Below are positions 9,122-19,036 of a stretch of 64,000 nucleotides of DNA, piece by piece. The DNA is from Janthinobacterium sp. LM6 (lineage in GTDB: Bacteria > Pseudomonadota > Gammaproteobacteria > Burkholderiales > Burkholderiaceae_D). The notes beneath the pieces were generated by a model. It saw only the letters and a list, made by a program, of their open reading frames with translations, was not told the origin of the DNA and searched no databases. A program made the translations under genes and the position numbers. Every line of letters begins with the position of its first letter. Position 1 is the stretch's first letter. Where the stretch lies: positions 434,001-498,000 of the forward strand of contig NZ_CP019510.1 in the NCBI RefSeq assembly GCF_002002885.1, read 5' to 3'.

Positions 9122-10576
9122 TCAGGCGGCGTGCACGCCGTTGCGGCCGTGATGCTTGGCCTGATACAAGGCGCTGTCGGCGCGCGAGAAGAAGGCCGAT
9201 TCGCTTTCCTCTGGCCGGTACTCGGCCACGCCCAGGCTGATCGTCACGGGCACCTGCGGCGCGGGCAGGCCGAAATCGTGGCGTTCGACGGCGGCGCGCA
9301 GGTTTTCCGCCACTTCCGCCGCTTGCGCCAGGCTGCAATTGTTCAGCAGTACCAGGTATTCCTCGCCGCCCCAGCGCGTGATGACGTCGCTTTCGCGCAC
9401 GGTGGCGCGTGCCACGTCGGCCACGCCACGGATCACCTTGTCGCCCCACAGGTGGCCATGGGTATCGTTGACGCGCTTGAAGAAGTCGATGTCGAAGAGG
9501 ATGGCGGACATCGGTTGTTCGTTGCGTTTGGACAGGAGCATGGCGCGCTGGAACAGCAATTCCAGCGATTGGCGGTTCAGCAAGCCCGTCAGCGCATCCG
9601 TCGAGGCGATGCGCTCGATGCGGCGCTGGTAGCGGTTCACCGTCAGCAAAGTCAGCAGCAGTACCAGCAGGGTGACGCCAAAGCTGATGGCCAGATTGAA
9701 GATGAAGACGCGCTGCAGCGACTGGACTTCGTCGCTGACATTCTGCTCGACCACCAGGTACCAGCCCAGTTCGGGAATGAAGCGCGAGTTGACGAGGATT
9801 TGCGCGCGCCCCAGCTGGTACGACAGGTGCGTCGGTTCGCTCTGGTGGTTGATGATTTGCTCGGCAATGGCGTTTACGCCGGGCAGGCTGCGGATATTGC
9901 CATGCCCGTTGCGCATGGTCTTGCCCGCCAGCACCAGGACGCCGGCGCCGTCGACAAAATAGATGTTGCGGTGGAAGCGTGCCTGGTAGCGGTCGATGAT
10001 GTGGCTCATGGTGTCCAGAGTCAGGCCGATGCCGGTGGCGCCGATGAACTGGCCGTCGTAGTCGTAGACGCGGTGGTTGATGAAGATGGTCATGCTGTCG
10101 CGGTTGGCCATGTCCACGTCGACATTCGTTTCATAGTCGGTGGTGTCCATGGCGCGCACGCGGTAGTACCAGATGTCGCGCGTGGCTTGCGGGCTGACGG
10201 ATTTCAGGGTGCCTTCCGCATAGTAATATTTGCTGCTCTTGTCCGAGACGAGAAAGCTGGTGATGGCGCCGTATTTTTTCTTGACCTCGGCCAGGTAGCG
10301 CACGATCTGTTCCGGCTTGTTTTCGCCGGCGAGTATCCAGTCGCGCACGAAGGTGTCGTGCGCCATCAGCGAGGAGATGAAGACGGGGCGCAGCATGTCC
10401 TTCTGGATTTCGGAATAGATATTGTCGCCCGTCAATGGCAAGGTCTGGTCGGCGATGCCGTGCTCGATGGCCTGGCGCGAGGCCAGGTAGCTGGCCAGGC
10501 TGGTGGCCATGAAGCCCGCCCCCAGGATCAGGGTCAGGAGAATGAGCAGGCGGTACTTGATCGACAGAAGACGCAT
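9122..10576 (-). CDS. Membrane-anchored diguanylate cyclase with periplasmic Cache-type sensor
   Basis: A 484-residue protein. TM1 is at about 12-32, a periplasmic sensor region of dCache type at about 35-290, TM2 at about 292-313, and a C-terminal GGDEF domain follows. The catalytic loop reads GGEEY (near 406), with an intact inhibitory RxxD site (RESD) five residues before it, so product-inhibited c-di-GMP synthesis is expected. No EAL domain. ATG at 10576 is preferred; an upstream TTG at 10606 is in frame. It converges with the DUF2520 gene and diverges from the small gene at 10842 across 265 bp. It probably converts a periplasmic small-molecule signal into c-di-GMP. Confidence 0.93.
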   Translation of the reverse strand: MRLLSIKYRLLILLTLILGAGFMATSLASYLASRQAIEHGIADQTLPLTGDNIYSEIQKDMLRPVFISSLMAHDTFVRDWILAGENKPEQIVRYLAEVKKKYGAITSFLVSDKSSKYYYAEGTLKSVSPQATRDIWYYRVRAMDTTDYETNVDVDMANRDSMTIFINHRVYDYDGQFIGATGIGLTLDTMSHIIDRYQARFHRNIYFVDGAGVLVLAGKTMRNGHGNIRSLPGVNAIAEQIINHQSEPTHLSYQLGRAQILVNSRFIPELGWYLVVEQNVSDEVQSLQRVFIFNLAISFGVTLLVLLLTLLTVNRYQRRIERIASTDALTGLLNRQSLELLFQRAMLLSKRNEQPMSAILFDIDFFKRVNDTHGHLWGDKVIRGVADVARATVRESDVITRWGGEEYLVLLNNCSLAQAAEVAENLRAAVERHDFGLPAPQVPVTISLGVAEYRPEESESAFFSRADSALYQAKHHGRNGVHAA

Positions 10577-10728
10577 GGAGACGAGGGGTGGCCGGCGGGA
10601 AGGCAATCGTGACGCAAGCCAAAAGTATGCAGCAGGGCGGGTATTGGTGCAATGATAACTGGCTTTATTGATAATTTACATTGGCGAACGCGACAAGATA
10701 ACCACGACTTACCAAATAAAAGTGCCGA

Positions 10729-10740
10729 TTTGTCGACAAA
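10729..10740. promoter_or_regulatory. Perfect 12-bp palindrome in divergent intergenic region
   Basis: TTTGTCGACAAA lies between the diguanylate cyclase (start 10576) and the small gene at 10842, about 100 bp upstream of the latter. The surrounding 265 bp is AT-rich compared with the genes. It could be an operator for a dimeric regulator; no candidate regulator is adjacent. A chance palindrome is also possible. Confidence 0.3.
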
Positions 10741-10841
10741 GATGCAAATTAGCAATAAGATTTGACGAGGGGAATCATTGCGCACCGCCCCTGTCTTGCC
10801 GCCCGTTTCAGGCGCGGGACATTACGCGCAGGGAGTGTTGT

Positions 10842-11204
10842 ATGTTATTTTTAAAGAGTACGTCCGTCAGCAAGGCCCCCGGTATCTACGAGGTCGACAT
10901 CGCCGCCAAGCCGCCTGGCAAGACCTTCGGCATTTTTCTCGCCACCGATCCCGACCATCCACCACATGCCTTGCTGGGACAATTGAAGGCGCTCGGCTTC
11001 GAGAACACCTATAGTTCGCCCTACCTGCACAAGGATGCGGGCAAGGTGCTGGACCTGCATTTCCAGAAGGATGGCACGGATATCTTCAAGGGCTGGAAAA
11101 CCGAGGAATGCACGCATAACCTGGCGGCCATCACGGCGCTGTTCGAGGAACACGGCATCACTATCGCCCCACGCGTCATGTCGATGGCGGAAGCCTACGC
11201 CTAA
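10842..11204 (+). CDS. Small conserved-looking hypothetical protein
   Basis: A 120-residue acidic-to-neutral soluble protein with no signal peptide, membrane segment or recognised domain. The ATG at 10842 has AGGGAG seven to eight bases upstream, which rules out longer in-frame extensions that run through the AT-rich intergenic region. It contains FGIFLATDPDHPPHALLGQL and a LHFQKDGTDIFKGWK segment. A ~110-bp dispersed repeat follows its stop. Function unknown. Confidence 0.75.
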   Translation: MLFLKSTSVSKAPGIYEVDIAAKPPGKTFGIFLATDPDHPPHALLGQLKALGFENTYSSPYLHKDAGKVLDLHFQKDGTDIFKGWKTEECTHNLAAITALFEEHGITIAPRVMSMAEAYA

Positions 11205-11216
11205 ACGCCTGTCAAA

Positions 11217-11327
11217 ACCTGCTGCGCGTCGGTATAGGCGGCCTGCGATGCTCACTGCCTCGGCGGCCCCGTGCATTAGCACAGCTCCGCTTCTCAGCCA
11301 CCTCTCCCTTCCGCTCGCTACGGTTTT
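11217..11327 (+). repeat. Dispersed ~100-bp intergenic repeat, copy A
   Basis: The most diverged of three related copies in the window (others at 12742-12838 and 40030-40125). Shared blocks are GCGGCCTGCGATGCTCAC near 11238-11255, a central hairpin at 11269-11284 (CCGTGC, loop ATTA, GCACAG, one mismatch), CTCCGCTTCTCAGCCAC just after it, and CCGCTCGCTACGGTTTT at the end. It starts 13 bases after the stop of the gene at 10842 and reads in the same direction. It has an extra ~16 bases before the hairpin compared with copy B. Confidence 0.75.
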
Positions 11328-11350
11328 GTTTGGCGTTTTGTTTAGATAGT

Positions 11351-11932
11351 TCAACCCGCCTCCACTCCAATGTGATACAGCGCCCACGGGCAGCTGGCGA
11401 ACCGTTCGGCCAGGGGCAGGGCCGCCACGGCGGCGATGCGGTCCGCATCGTGGATCGCCCATAGCGGCCCCAGGCCGCCCAGCGCCATCGCTTGCCCGTC
11501 CAGGTGGGTGGCGACGATAAAACGCTGTGCGCGCGCCTGCGCCATGGTCAGCGCCGCCGCATAGCCATCCACGGCCCGCAGCAGCAGCCGCACGGCATCG
11601 TCCTCGGGCGCGCCGGCCGCCTTCAATACCTCGACCAGCAGCGGCCCGCGCAGGGCATGCGCCTTGCCATCGTATTCCAGGGTGGGGTGGATGGTGCGCG
11701 CCGGCAAGTTCGTCAGGGCCGCAAAGTCGAATGCCCTCGCCCGCTCAAAACTGATTTTTTGCTTGTGCATCATCTGGTCGCGTACGGCGTCGAACGGACC
11801 CCGGTTCGGCTTGTCGATGCTGCCCGTGACGGTCAGCAGGGCAGGACCGCGCAGGCCGGCGGGCGCCGCCCGGGCGATGGCGGGCAGGGCCGCGGCGGCC
11901 ATGCCGGCGGCGAGAAACTGGCGTTTGTGCAT
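11351..11932 (-). CDS. Exported molybdopterin-oxidoreductase-like domain protein
   Basis: A 193-residue protein with an N-terminal export signal: MHKRQFLAAG followed by an alanine-rich hydrophobic stretch ending ARA-AP near residue 22. KRQFL resembles a weak twin-arginine motif. The remainder (VTGSIDKPNRGPFDAVRDQ, then LRGPLLVEVLKAAG, then FIVATHLDGQAM) matches the small periplasmic proteins annotated as molybdopterin-dependent oxidoreductases (sulfite-oxidase-like fold). The conserved Mo-ligand cysteine of full enzymes is not evident, so cofactor binding is doubtful. The ATG at 11932 has GGAGAAG upstream. It is transcribed leftward, away from the outer-membrane gene at 12158. Confidence 0.72.
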   Translation of the reverse strand: MHKRQFLAAGMAAAALPAIARAAPAGLRGPALLTVTGSIDKPNRGPFDAVRDQMMHKQKISFERARAFDFAALTNLPARTIHPTLEYDGKAHALRGPLLVEVLKAAGAPEDDAVRLLLRAVDGYAAALTMAQARAQRFIVATHLDGQAMALGGLGPLWAIHDADRIAAVAALPLAERFASCPWALYHIGVEAG

Positions 11933-12157
11933 GCACTTCTCCTCTGGACTGAAAATCGCTAATGCTCTTAAGTCTATCTTAAGTTCGCTCAACGGTGCGC
12001 ATTTTACGGTTATTGTCAGTTTGCAATGTCAACTTACATCTTGTCACAGTTCTTACGGAATGGAGAAAGACGTAGCTTTTTTCGGCTGTTATTGTGTAGT
12101 CATCGCACTTCGCTGAACTGCGAATCCAGGCACCATTCACTAATTGAGAGAGAGAAC

Positions 12158-12739
12158 ATGATGAAGAAGAAAATCCTGTTTGCAATGATCGCATCCGTTA
12201 CCGCACTCACCGGCATGAGCGCCGCGCACGCCGAAGGCGCCTATGTGGGCGCCGGCGTCACGGGCAACCGCTACAACTTCGATATTCCTGGCGCCACCAG
12301 CGCTGATAATCACAGCGGCTACAAGGCTGGCGCCAAGATCTTCGCCGGTTACGATTTCGATAAAACCTGGGCGGTCGAGGGCGGCTACGCCGATTTCGGC
12401 AGCAAGGATTACAGCTACGTCACCGGCGCCGGCAACGGTTCCGTGAAAAGCGATTCGCACGGCTACTATCTGGCCGGCAAGGCCACCATGCCCGTGACCG
12501 ACAAGGTCGGCGTATTCGGCAAGCTCGGCGTGGCCAAGGTCAAGAACAGCTTGAGCGGCACGGGCCTGTCGACCGGCATCAGCGGCAACGACAAGACGGG
12601 CGTGTACGCTTCCGTCGGCGCCCAGTACGCGATCAACGAGAAAGTCTCGCTGACGGCGGAAGTGGAACACTTCGGCAAGAGCGCCGACCAGGGCCGCAAG
12701 GCGACCGGTTTGGCACTGGGCGCACGCTACAACTTCTAA
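12158..12739 (+). CDS. Outer-membrane beta-barrel protein (OmpA/OmpX-like barrel)
   Basis: A 193-residue protein with a clear Sec signal peptide: MMKKKILFAMIASVTAL, cleavage after SAAHA near residue 25. The mature part is made of alternating amphipathic beta strands (AYVGAGVTGNRYNF, AKIFAGYDFDKTWAVEGGYA, YYLAGKATMPVTDKVGVFGK) and ends in an aromatic residue (ARYNF), the outer-membrane insertion signal. There is no C-terminal OmpA peptidoglycan domain. Likely an eight-stranded barrel; function unassigned. GAGAGA precedes the start; a repeat copy and a strong bidirectional terminator follow. Confidence 0.88.
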   Translation: MMKKKILFAMIASVTALTGMSAAHAEGAYVGAGVTGNRYNFDIPGATSADNHSGYKAGAKIFAGYDFDKTWAVEGGYADFGSKDYSYVTGAGNGSVKSDSHGYYLAGKATMPVTDKVGVFGKLGVAKVKNSLSGTGLSTGISGNDKTGVYASVGAQYAINEKVSLTAEVEHFGKSADQGRKATGLALGARYNF

Positions 12740-12741
12740 AA

Positions 12742-12838
12742 ACCTACTGCGCGGCACGCTTTGCGGCCTCCGATGCTCACTGTGCTATAGCACAGCTCCG
12801 CTTCTCAGCCACAATTCGTTGCCGCTCGCTACGGTTTT
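12742..12838 (+). repeat. Dispersed ~100-bp intergenic repeat, copy B
   Basis: It begins three bases after the stop of the outer-membrane protein gene. Blocks: CCTACTGCGCGGCACGCTTT, GCGGCCTCCGATGCTCA, the hairpin at 12780-12795 (CTGTGC, loop TATA, GCACAG), CTCCGCTTCTCAGCCACAA, GCCGCTCGCTACGGTTTT. Aligned with copy C, the hairpin stem differs at two positions, each with the paired base changed too. The outer ends also pair partly (GCGGCA near the start with TGCCGC near the end). Confidence 0.8.
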
Positions 12839-12857
12839 AAAAACTGGAAGTTGGCTG

Positions 12858-12894
12858 AAAAAAAAGGCAGTTACCGCGAGGTAACTGCCTTTTT
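12858..12894. terminator. Strong bidirectional intrinsic terminator
   Basis: A perfect 10-bp stem GGCAGTTACC (12866-12875), loop GCGA, GGTAACTGCC (12880-12889), flanked by eight A on the left and five T on the right. It can therefore end both the rightward outer-membrane protein transcript and the leftward ettA transcript. Confidence 0.95.
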
Positions 12895-12911
12895 GCATGG
12901 CCGGACCGAAA

Positions 12912-14579
<1,668 letters not shown>

Positions 14580-14672
14580 TAGAAATCTCGGGTGATATAC
14601 AAAGACGGACAGGATACGGTAAACGCCCGCTTCCGGCCAGCGCTGCGCGCTGCCGGGGCGGGTAAAACCGGA

Positions 14673-15557
14673 TTACGCGGCCAGCCGCGCGCGGCGGCTG
14701 TTCCACAGCCCTTCGGCCGCATACAGGGCCAGCGCCGTCCAGATGACGAGGAAGCCGAGCATGCGCTCGGGCGTGAACGATTCGTGGAAGACCCACACGC
14801 CGATCAGGAGCTGGCCCGTGGGGGCGATGTATTGCAACAGCCCCAGCACGGCCAGCGGCAGGCGGCGCGCGCCGGCGGCAAACAGCAGCAGGGGAATGGC
14901 CGTGATGGGGCCGGACGCCAGCAGCAGCGCGCGCGTGGCGGTGGAATCCGTGTTGACGAAGCCGCTCTGGCCATGCCACGCCAGCCACAGCATGTAAGCC
15001 AGCGCCAGGGGGAACAGAATCAAGGTTTCGAACGACAAGCCTTCCAGCGCGCCCAGCGCGGCCGTCTTGCGCAGCAAGCCATAGCCGCCGAAGGTGGCCG
15101 CCAGCAGCAGGGCGATCCAGGGTACTTGTCCCGCTTGCCAAGTGAGCCAGGCCACGCCGCAGGCGGCCAGGCCGATGGCCAGCCACTGCAGGCGGCGCAG
15201 GCGCTCGTGCAGCAGCAAAAAGCCCAGCATGACATTGATCAAGGGCGTAATGAAGTAGCCGAGGCTGGCGTCGACCACGTGGCCGTTGTTGACGGCCCAG
15301 ATATAGATGAACCAGTTGGCGGACAGCAAAAATGCACTGGCGACGAAGCTGGCCACGACCCTGGGCTGCGTTTTCAGGCCGCCCAGCCAGCTCCACTGCC
15401 GGCGCACGGTCAGCACGATTCCCAGGAACAACAGCGACCAGACCATGCGGTGCGCCAGGATTTCCTGCGGCGCGATCTCGCCGATGGCGTGGAAGTACAG
15501 GGGAAACAGGCCCCAGCACAGGAAGGCGAGGGAGGCGTACAACATGCCTTGATTCAT
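14673..15557 (-). CDS. rarD: EamA family transporter RarD
   Basis: A 294-residue inner-membrane protein with about ten hydrophobic helices in two EamA halves. The RarD signature is present: LAFLCWGLFPLYFHAIGEI near 10-28, EILAHRMVWSL near 32-42, and WFIYIWAVNNGHVVDASLGY near 100-120. RarD was named for chloramphenicol sensitivity and is thought to export small metabolites; the substrate is not defined. It shares a divergent region with kup. Confidence 0.94.
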   Translation of the reverse strand: MNQGMLYASLAFLCWGLFPLYFHAIGEIAPQEILAHRMVWSLLFLGIVLTVRRQWSWLGGLKTQPRVVASFVASAFLLSANWFIYIWAVNNGHVVDASLGYFITPLINVMLGFLLLHERLRRLQWLAIGLAACGVAWLTWQAGQVPWIALLLAATFGGYGLLRKTAALGALEGLSFETLILFPLALAYMLWLAWHGQSGFVNTDSTATRALLLASGPITAIPLLLFAAGARRLPLAVLGLLQYIAPTGQLLIGVWVFHESFTPERMLGFLVIWTALALYAAEGLWNSRRARLAA

Positions 15558-15735
15558 GGTGGGCTTCGCTGGAGAGTAGACAGTCTGTCATTATGGCTGA
15601 AAACACCGGGGGCTGCCCGGCGCCGCTGGCGAGGCGTAGAATGGCAACAAATCAATGGCCGCATGTCCGCGCAGCAAGGCGGAGCGGCACAAAACCACGA
15701 CCTTGGGGCAGCTGCGGAACCATGCAAAAATACTC

Positions 15736-15764
15736 TTGCTATTTGCTAATACCTATCATATTGT
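15736..15764 (+). promoter_or_regulatory. Probable sigma-70 promoter of kup
   Basis: TTGCTA (15736-15741), a 17-base spacer, and TATTGT (15759-15764), in a short AT-rich stretch just before kup. Transcription would begin about 15771, so the start codon must lie downstream. This supports the TTG at 15796 over earlier in-frame codons. Confidence 0.5.
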
Positions 15765-15795
15765 GCGATGCAACAAAACAAAAACGGGTGCAACC

Positions 15796-17673
15796 TTGAC
15801 GTCGGAACATAAAAAAAGCGGCCTTGCCGGCTTGACGCTGGCGGCCGTCGGCATCGTTTACGGCGATATCGGCACCAGTCCGCTGTACACCCTGAAGACC
15901 GTCTTCGACCCGGCCCACGGCCTGCTGCTCTCGCACGAGAATCTGCTGGGCATCGTCTCGCTGATTTTCTGGGGCCTGACCCTGATCGTTTCGCTCAAGT
16001 ACGTGACCCTGGTGTTGCGCGCCGACAACCGCGGCGAGGGCGGCATCATGGCCCTGATGGCGCTGGTGCTGTCGTCCGTCAGCCGCCTGTCGCGCTGGCA
16101 TTTCCCGCTGATGGTGATCGGCGTCTTCGGCGCCACCTTGTTCTATGGCGACAGCGTGATCACGCCGGCCATTTCCGTGCTGTCGGCGATCGAAGGCCTG
16201 GAAGTGGCCACGCCCGCCTTCAGTCCCTACGTGGTGCCGCTGACGATCGCCGTGCTGGTGGGCCTGTATTCGGTGCAGTCGCACGGCACGGCCGGCATCG
16301 GCCGCTATTTTGCTCCCGTCATGGTGCTGTGGTTTGCCGCGCTGGCCGGCATGGGCGTGGTCAACATCATCAAGTCGCCGGCCATCCTGGCCGCGCTCAA
16401 TCCCCTGCACGCAGCCACTTTCCTGATGAATAACGGCTTCGTCGCCTTCGTCGCCCTGGGCGCCGTGGTGCTGGCGCTGACGGGCGCCGAGGCGCTGTAC
16501 GCCGACATGGGCCACTTCGGCAAGAAGCCGATCCGCCTGGCCTGGTTCCTGATCGCCTTTCCCGCGCTGGCGCTGAACTACCTGGGCCAGGGCGGCTTGC
16601 TGCTGGCGCATCCGGAAGCCGTCTCGAATCCGTTTTACCAGCAACTGGGCGCGTGGAGCGTGTATCCGCTGGTGATCCTGTCGACCATGGCCACCGTGAT
16701 CGCCTCGCAGGCGACCATTTCCGGCACCTTCTCGATGACCAAGCAAGCGATCGCGCTGGGCTTCCTACCGCGCATGCGCGTGCGCCACACGTCGGAAAGC
16801 GAAATCGGGCAGATCTACATCCCCGCCGTGAACTGGCTGCAACTGGCCGTGGTGCTGCTGGCCGTGATCGGCTTCGGTTCCTCGGAAAACCTGGCCGCCG
16901 CCTACGGCATTGCCGTGACGGCCACCATGCTGTCGACGACGATCCTGACTTTCTTCGTCATCCGCTACCGCTGGAAGATGAACCTGGCCCTGTGCTGGGC
17001 CGCCACGGGCTTTTTCCTGATCATCGACGTCAACCTGGTGTCGGCGACGGCCCTGAAACTGTTCCACGGCGGCTGGTTCCCGCTGCTGCTGGGCTCGATT
17101 TTGTTCATCGTCATGCTGACCTGGAAGCGGGGCCGCCAGCTGGTGTTCCAGAACCTGGAAAAGCATGCGATTCCGCTCGACGATTTCCTTTCGTCGCTGT
17201 TCATCGCGCCGCCGCTGCGCGTGCCCGGCACGGCCATCTTCCTGCGCGGCGAAACAGATGGCGTGCCGCACGCGCTGCTGCATAACTTGCTGCACAACAA
17301 GGTGTTGCATGAACGGGTGATCTTCCTCACCGTCTTCATGCATGAAGAGCCGTGGGTGGCGCCATCGGAGCGCGTGCGCGTGGTGGACCTGGGCCACCAG
17401 TGCTACCAGGTCAATGTGCATTACGGCTTCAAGGATGAACCGGACATTCCGGCCGCGCTGGCGCAGTGCGCCCAGCAGGGACTGGACTTCGAGATGATGG
17501 AAACGTCGTTCTTCATCGCCCGCCAGACCATCATCTCGACGCCGGGTGCCGGCATGATGCCGTGGCGCGAGCACCTGTTCGTCACCATGTCGCGCAATGC
17601 GCGCACGGCGGCCGACTACTATCAGATTCCGAGCAACCGGGTGATCGAACTGGGCACGCAGGTGGAAATATAG
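15796..17673 (+). CDS. kup: Potassium uptake protein Kup
   Basis: A 625-residue K+ symporter of the KUP/HAK/KT family, with about twelve transmembrane helices and a C-terminal cytoplasmic domain (from about 460). The N-terminal signature LAAVGIVYGDIGTSPLYTL is at about 14-32, and DNRGEGGIMAL follows near 77. The start is inferred as the TTG at 15796: it is followed directly by the expected conserved N-terminus and lies just after a good promoter, whereas an upstream in-frame codon at 15655 would fall before that promoter. It diverges from rarD. A structured region follows the stop before the FKBP gene. Confidence 0.95.
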   Translation: MTSEHKKSGLAGLTLAAVGIVYGDIGTSPLYTLKTVFDPAHGLLLSHENLLGIVSLIFWGLTLIVSLKYVTLVLRADNRGEGGIMALMALVLSSVSRLSRWHFPLMVIGVFGATLFYGDSVITPAISVLSAIEGLEVATPAFSPYVVPLTIAVLVGLYSVQSHGTAGIGRYFAPVMVLWFAALAGMGVVNIIKSPAILAALNPLHAATFLMNNGFVAFVALGAVVLALTGAEALYADMGHFGKKPIRLAWFLIAFPALALNYLGQGGLLLAHPEAVSNPFYQQLGAWSVYPLVILSTMATVIASQATISGTFSMTKQAIALGFLPRMRVRHTSESEIGQIYIPAVNWLQLAVVLLAVIGFGSSENLAAAYGIAVTATMLSTTILTFFVIRYRWKMNLALCWAATGFFLIIDVNLVSATALKLFHGGWFPLLLGSILFIVMLTWKRGRQLVFQNLEKHAIPLDDFLSSLFIAPPLRVPGTAIFLRGETDGVPHALLHNLLHNKVLHERVIFLTVFMHEEPWVAPSERVRVVDLGHQCYQVNVHYGFKDEPDIPAALAQCAQQGLDFEMMETSFFIARQTIISTPGAGMMPWREHLFVTMSRNARTAADYYQIPSNRVIELGTQVEI

Positions 17674-17759
17674 ATATTGTATCAACGTTGCATCGAGGCA
17701 CATTTATTGCCGTGCTTACGTCTGCTTACAAATGGGCTACGCGAGTCCTGTTAAACTCC

Positions 17760-17788
17760 AGCCCGTATCGGTCCGCACCGTACGGGCT
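17760..17788 (+). other. Stable stem-loop between kup and the FKBP lipoprotein gene
   Basis: AGCCCGTA pairs with TACGGGCT (17781-17788), with a bulged T and an inner CGGT/ACCG stem around loop CCGC, giving about 12 paired bases. No T-run follows, so it is not a classical terminator. It ends 30 bases before the FKBP start and could sit in that gene's 5' leader or act as a Rho-region or processing hairpin. Confidence 0.5.
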
Positions 17789-17818
17789 TAGCCACACACC
17801 AATATTTAAAGGGAAACC

Positions 17819-18298
17819 ATGAAATCGGTATTTCAAATGATCGCCACCCTCGCTTGCGCCGTGGCCCTGACCGCTTGCGGCGCTGCTGCCAACACCGAGA
17901 AGCCGGTCGTGCTTGACCCGAATACGCAAGTGAAGGAATTCCTCTTTCCCGACCTGGTGAAAGGCACCGGCACGGCCGCCGCGGCGGGCGATACCTTGAC
18001 GGTGGTGTATACGGGCTGGCTGTATGACGCGAGCAAGCCGGACGGCAAAGGCGTGCAATTCGAAACGTCGCCCCCTCTCCAGCCTTTTACGTTTGTCCTC
18101 GGCATCGGCAAAATGATCCTGGGCTGGGATCGCGGCCTGGTCGGCATGCAGGAAGGCGGCACGCGCCGCCTGCTCATTCCGTATGACCTCGGCTATGGCG
18201 TTGGCGGCACCCGCGACAGGGTCACGAATGCGGTGGTGATCCCGCCTTACGCCGGCCTGGTGTTCGACATCACGCTGCAAAAAGTGGTGAAAAAGTAA
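17819..18298 (+). CDS. FKBP-type peptidyl-prolyl isomerase, lipoprotein
   Basis: A 159-residue protein with a type II signal peptide: lipobox L17-T-A-C20, with Gly at 21, so it is probably outer-membrane anchored. The rest is one FKBP domain: GDTLTVVYTGWLYD (near 59-72), FVLGIGKMILGWDRGLVGMQ (about 96-115), GGTRRLLIPYDLGYG and a C-terminal VVIPPYAGLVFDI. The conserved active-site Tyr, Trp and Phe-like residues are retained, so isomerase activity is plausible. It likely helps fold envelope proteins. An intrinsic terminator follows. Confidence 0.93.
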   Translation: MKSVFQMIATLACAVALTACGAAANTEKPVVLDPNTQVKEFLFPDLVKGTGTAAAAGDTLTVVYTGWLYDASKPDGKGVQFETSPPLQPFTFVLGIGKMILGWDRGLVGMQEGGTRRLLIPYDLGYGVGGTRDRVTNAVVIPPYAGLVFDITLQKVVKK

Positions 18299-18320
18299 GC
18301 ACGCGCAAGGTGCACGGACA

Positions 18321-18356
18321 AAGGGCGACTCCATGGAGTCGCCCTTGTTGTTTTTG
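18321..18356 (+). terminator. Intrinsic terminator after the FKBP gene
   Basis: A perfect palindrome AAGGGCGACTCC/GGAGTCGCCCTT (18321-18346) followed by a T-rich tail (TGTTGTTTTTG). It lies 23 bases after the FKBP stop and just before the convergent Dph6-like gene. Confidence 0.88.
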
Positions 18357-18364
18357 CGGCCAAT

Positions 18365-19036
18365 TCAAACTGGCGCCAGTTCCTGGAAGTAATACGTGGC
18401 GCCGCCCAGATTGGCCGGCGCATCATATTGCAGCACTTGCGTGCGGCGCAGCGCCACCGGTGCGCTGAAGGCGGGGCCGTCGTAGACGAAGGTGTGGAAT
18501 TCGCCGTTTTCACCGCAGGCGTCGACGCCGGGCGGCAAGTCGGCCAGGAAGGCGGCGTCGAATTCGCGCCCGCAAAATTCGCGCGGCAGGTGCTGGCCAT
18601 TGATGCAGACGACGATGGCCTTGAAGCCGGCGGCGAGAAATTCATCGACCAGCGCGCGCCGCGCTTCGCCCCACAGGGGTAAATGGGCCGTCAGGCCGGC
18701 CGCGGCGCAGACTTTTTCTTCCCAGTCGCGGTGCGGCTGCAAGTCGATGTCGCCGAAGATGGCGTGTTCTATGCCTGCGTCTTTCGCCGCGCGCAGCATG
18801 GCGATGAATTGCTCTTCGTAGCTGGCCCAGCTGGCGTGATAGCGCTGCAGGCGCGCGCCCAGGCGTGCCGCCTGCGCTGCGAGCAGCTCGGGCGGCACGC
18901 CGTGCGAGCGCGATTTGCGGCCGTCTTCATCCATGGCCGTGATCAGCAGCGGCACGCTCGTGCCGGCGTTGCGCGCGCGCCACAGGGCCAGGCAGGAATC
19001 CTTGCCGCCGCTCCAGGAAATCAGGGCCGTCGTCAT
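18365..19036 (-). CDS. Dph6/diphthine-ammonia ligase-like ATP pyrophosphatase
   Basis: A 223-residue soluble protein with an N-terminal PP-loop SWSGGKDS (residues 8-15), typical of the adenine nucleotide alpha hydrolase superfamily. It also has the family-specific GIEHAIFGDIDLQPHRDW (near 89-106), LPLWGEARRALVDEFLAAGF and a GENGEFHTFVYDGP stretch. Bacteria lack diphthamide, so the real substrate in bacteria is unknown; some relatives are linked to cobalamin or tRNA metabolism. Its ATG overlaps the stop of the upstream ElaA-like gene by four bases, so the two are co-translated. Confidence 0.9.
   Translation of the reverse strand: MTTALISWSGGKDSCLALWRARNAGTSVPLLITAMDEDGRKSRSHGVPPELLAAQAARLGARLQRYHASWASYEEQFIAMLRAAKDAGIEHAIFGDIDLQPHRDWEEKVCAAAGLTAHLPLWGEARRALVDEFLAAGFKAIVVCINGQHLPREFCGREFDAAFLADLPPGVDACGENGEFHTFVYDGPAFSAPVALRRTQVLQYDAPANLGGATYYFQELAPV

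Noticed and set aside
15560..15795. Riboswitch in the kup leader
   Set aside because: A good promoter lies only about 25 bases before the start codon, leaving no room for an aptamer; upstream sequence shows no known K+ or c-di-AMP motif.
16765..17703. 312-codon minus-strand frame opposite kup
   Set aside because: Antisense shadow of the Kup C-terminal domain, rich in Arg, Gln and His.
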